From contig UQFL01000078.1 in assembly GCA_900540305.1 (NCBI GenBank), positions 1 to 6,981 on the forward strand: 6,981 bases of DNA. The letters are read 5' to 3'. Origin of the DNA: an uncultured Oscillospiraceae bacterium. Its GTDB lineage: Bacteria; Bacillota; Clostridia; Oscillospirales; Acutalibacteraceae. This document shows, piece after piece, positions 6,127 to 6,981 of the stretch. Both the position numbers and the translations under genes were made by a program. Position 1 is the stretch's first letter. Each line of letters starts with the position of its first letter. The notes under the pieces were generated by a model that worked only from the letters and a program-made list of their open reading frames with translations, had not been told where the DNA came from and searched no databases.

Positions 6127-6175
6127 ATTATATCATTTTGAATTTTATTATACAAGACGGATACTGAAATTACAA
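6127..6175 (-). promoter_or_regulatory. Two overlapping promoters for the flavin-reductase gene
   Basis: First: TTGTAA (6175-6170), 17 bases, TATAAT (6152-6147). Second: TTGTAT (6155-6150), 17 bases, TATAAT (6132-6127). The second -35 overlaps the first -10, so both cannot be occupied at once. Both have perfect -10 boxes and ideal spacing. The second would start transcripts near 6120, leaving a leader of about 45 bases to the ATG at 6074. Confidence 0.75.
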
Positions 6176-6195
6176 GAAAATTTGAAAGCTGTAAA

Positions 6196-6864
6196 TCAAC
6201 CCGCCTTAGATTTAAGAACAACTTTCAAACAATGCTGTTTCGGTACTATTCCATACTTATTTTCAAATTTGAAAAGCGCAACTGCCTTTATATTCTCATG
6301 AGTATTTGTAACTACAATTCCTCTGCCCTGCGAAATTTGCTTATATAAACTCTCATTATTACAGCCAAAAACAAAATAGCTTCTTGAGGAATTCTCCTTA
6401 ACAAACTTATCAAAGCTTGCTATTATTAGATATTTTGGCGCTTTTTTATATTTATAACGGATTTTTTCCTCTTCAGGAGAAAGATATTTTAACTCTTTTT
6501 GAAAGTAAAAAGGCAGAGTGGGAAGATAGCCGTTTATTCGGTTAAAATATGTACCCGGCGTTTTTGAGGTCTTTATTTTCATATATGGCAGAACAATCTT
6601 TTGCGCCAAATCATTTTCAAAGCGCAAAAACGCCGCTGTATCGGAAAAATAATTAAAATTATAACCGTTACAGCTATTTACCAAATATATATTCCATATA
6701 AAATTTTCATAGACAAAAAAGGCAAAACGCTTTTTGCCCTGAAATCTTACAGCATACATTTTACCGTTTTCTAAATTTCTCGCTTTAGCTTTGTAAAAAT
6801 ATGCACTTCTGTAATTTTTTGAAAAGCTGAAAACATAATCATCCGCGTTTATTTTCGCCTGCAA
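6196..6864 (-). CDS. Hypothetical protein, lysine- and aromatic-rich, no family recognised
   Basis: I do not recognise this protein. It has about 222 residues, is rich in Lys, Phe, Tyr and Asn, and has no signal peptide, transmembrane segment or cysteine motif. Alternating hydrophobic and basic stretches such as YAVRFQGKKRFAFFVYENFIWNIYLV suggest a beta-rich soluble fold, and a helix-like SPEEEKIRYKYKKAPKY follows. The frame can begin at GTG 6876, directly after an in-frame TAG. I prefer the TTG at 6864 because AGGTGG (6878-6873) sits 8 bases before it; this choice is uncertain. It reads in the same direction as the flavin-reductase gene, but a pair of promoters separates them. Its low GC resembles poorly conserved accessory genes. 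Confidence 0.7.
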   Translation of the reverse strand: MQAKINADDYVFSFSKNYRSAYFYKAKARNLENGKMYAVRFQGKKRFAFFVYENFIWNIYLVNSCNGYNFNYFSDTAAFLRFENDLAQKIVLPYMKIKTSKTPGTYFNRINGYLPTLPFYFQKELKYLSPEEEKIRYKYKKAPKYLIIASFDKFVKENSSRSYFVFGCNNESLYKQISQGRGIVVTNTHENIKAVALFKFENKYGIVPKQHCLKVVLKSKAG

Positions 6865-6876
6865 GGCATTAACCAC

Positions 6877-6933
6877 CTAACCGATAATAAATTCACACCC
6901 CAGATGATTTCAACGCAGCGCTTTCATTTGCAC
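6877..6933. other. Short non-coding flank before the contig end
   Basis: These 57 bases precede the orphan gene. They hold its probable Shine-Dalgarno at the edge but no clear promoter. A 13-codon minus-strand frame ending in TGA at 6895-6893 could be the tail of a gene cut off by the contig end; it is too short to judge. Confidence 0.3.
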
Positions 6934-6981
6934 CTGTCTCTTATACACATCTGACGCTGCCGACGATCGCATAAGTGTAGA
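6934..6981. other. Sequencing adapter (Nextera) left on the contig end, not genomic
   Basis: CTGTCTCTTATACACATCT (6934-6952) is the Tn5 mosaic end used in tagmentation, followed by GACGCTGCCGACGA (6953-6966), the Nextera read-1 adapter in reverse complement. TCGCATAA (6967-6974) fits an 8-base i5 index, whose reverse complement TTATGCGA matches S522 from memory. GTGTAGA (6975-6981) is the start of the i5 flow-cell segment. Genomic sequence therefore stops at 6933. Confidence 0.97.

Noticed and set aside
6893..6931. C-terminal tail of another minus-strand gene at the contig end
   Set aside because: Only 13 codons remain before the adapter, too little to support a gene call.

Overview
The window looks like a contig end from a low-to-medium GC Clostridia-type Firmicute, possibly of the Oscillospiraceae/Ruminococcaceae sort. 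The evidence is the block SRP RNA - dnaX - ybaB - recR, an order known from Bacillus and Clostridia, together with a one-piece tmRNA whose tag ends in -ALAA and strong sigma-A type promoters. The genus assignment is inference only.

Layout, left to right. Positions 1-441 hold the 3' part of an open frame that joins a fragment of an iron/cobalamin ABC-transporter binding protein to a zinc-ribbon protein of a mobile-element type, with a sharp base-composition break near 240. Positions 442-601 hold no gene but contain nested hairpins and a terminator. Positions 602-1633 encode a tyrosine recombinase, closed by a strong bidirectional terminator. Positions 1670-1790 contain three 11-bp tandem repeats, a 10-bp direct repeat and the tmRNA terminator. 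The recombinase faces the 3' end of ssrA (tmRNA), a classic integration target, so about 1-1797 is read as one end of a genomic island or integrative element. The other end lies outside the window.

From 1797 to 5522 the minus strand carries one compact cluster, in transcription order: ffs (SRP RNA), dnaX, ybaB/ebfC, recR, smpB, ssrA. Intergenic gaps are 5-48 nt, and one consensus promoter lies upstream of ffs. It links protein targeting, the replication clamp loader, recombinational repair and ribosome rescue. smpB and ssrA, partners in trans-translation, are only 5 nt apart.

Upstream, also on the minus strand, lie a flavin-reductase-family (flavoredoxin-like) gene with two overlapping promoters and a lysine/aromatic-rich protein that I do not recognise. 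The last 48 bases (6934-6981) are not biological: they match the Illumina Nextera transposase adapter followed by an 8-base index and the start of the next adapter segment. No undescribed system is demonstrated. The best leads are the island edge at ssrA with its repeats and the switch-like leader before the integrase, the chimeric first gene, and the orphan protein.
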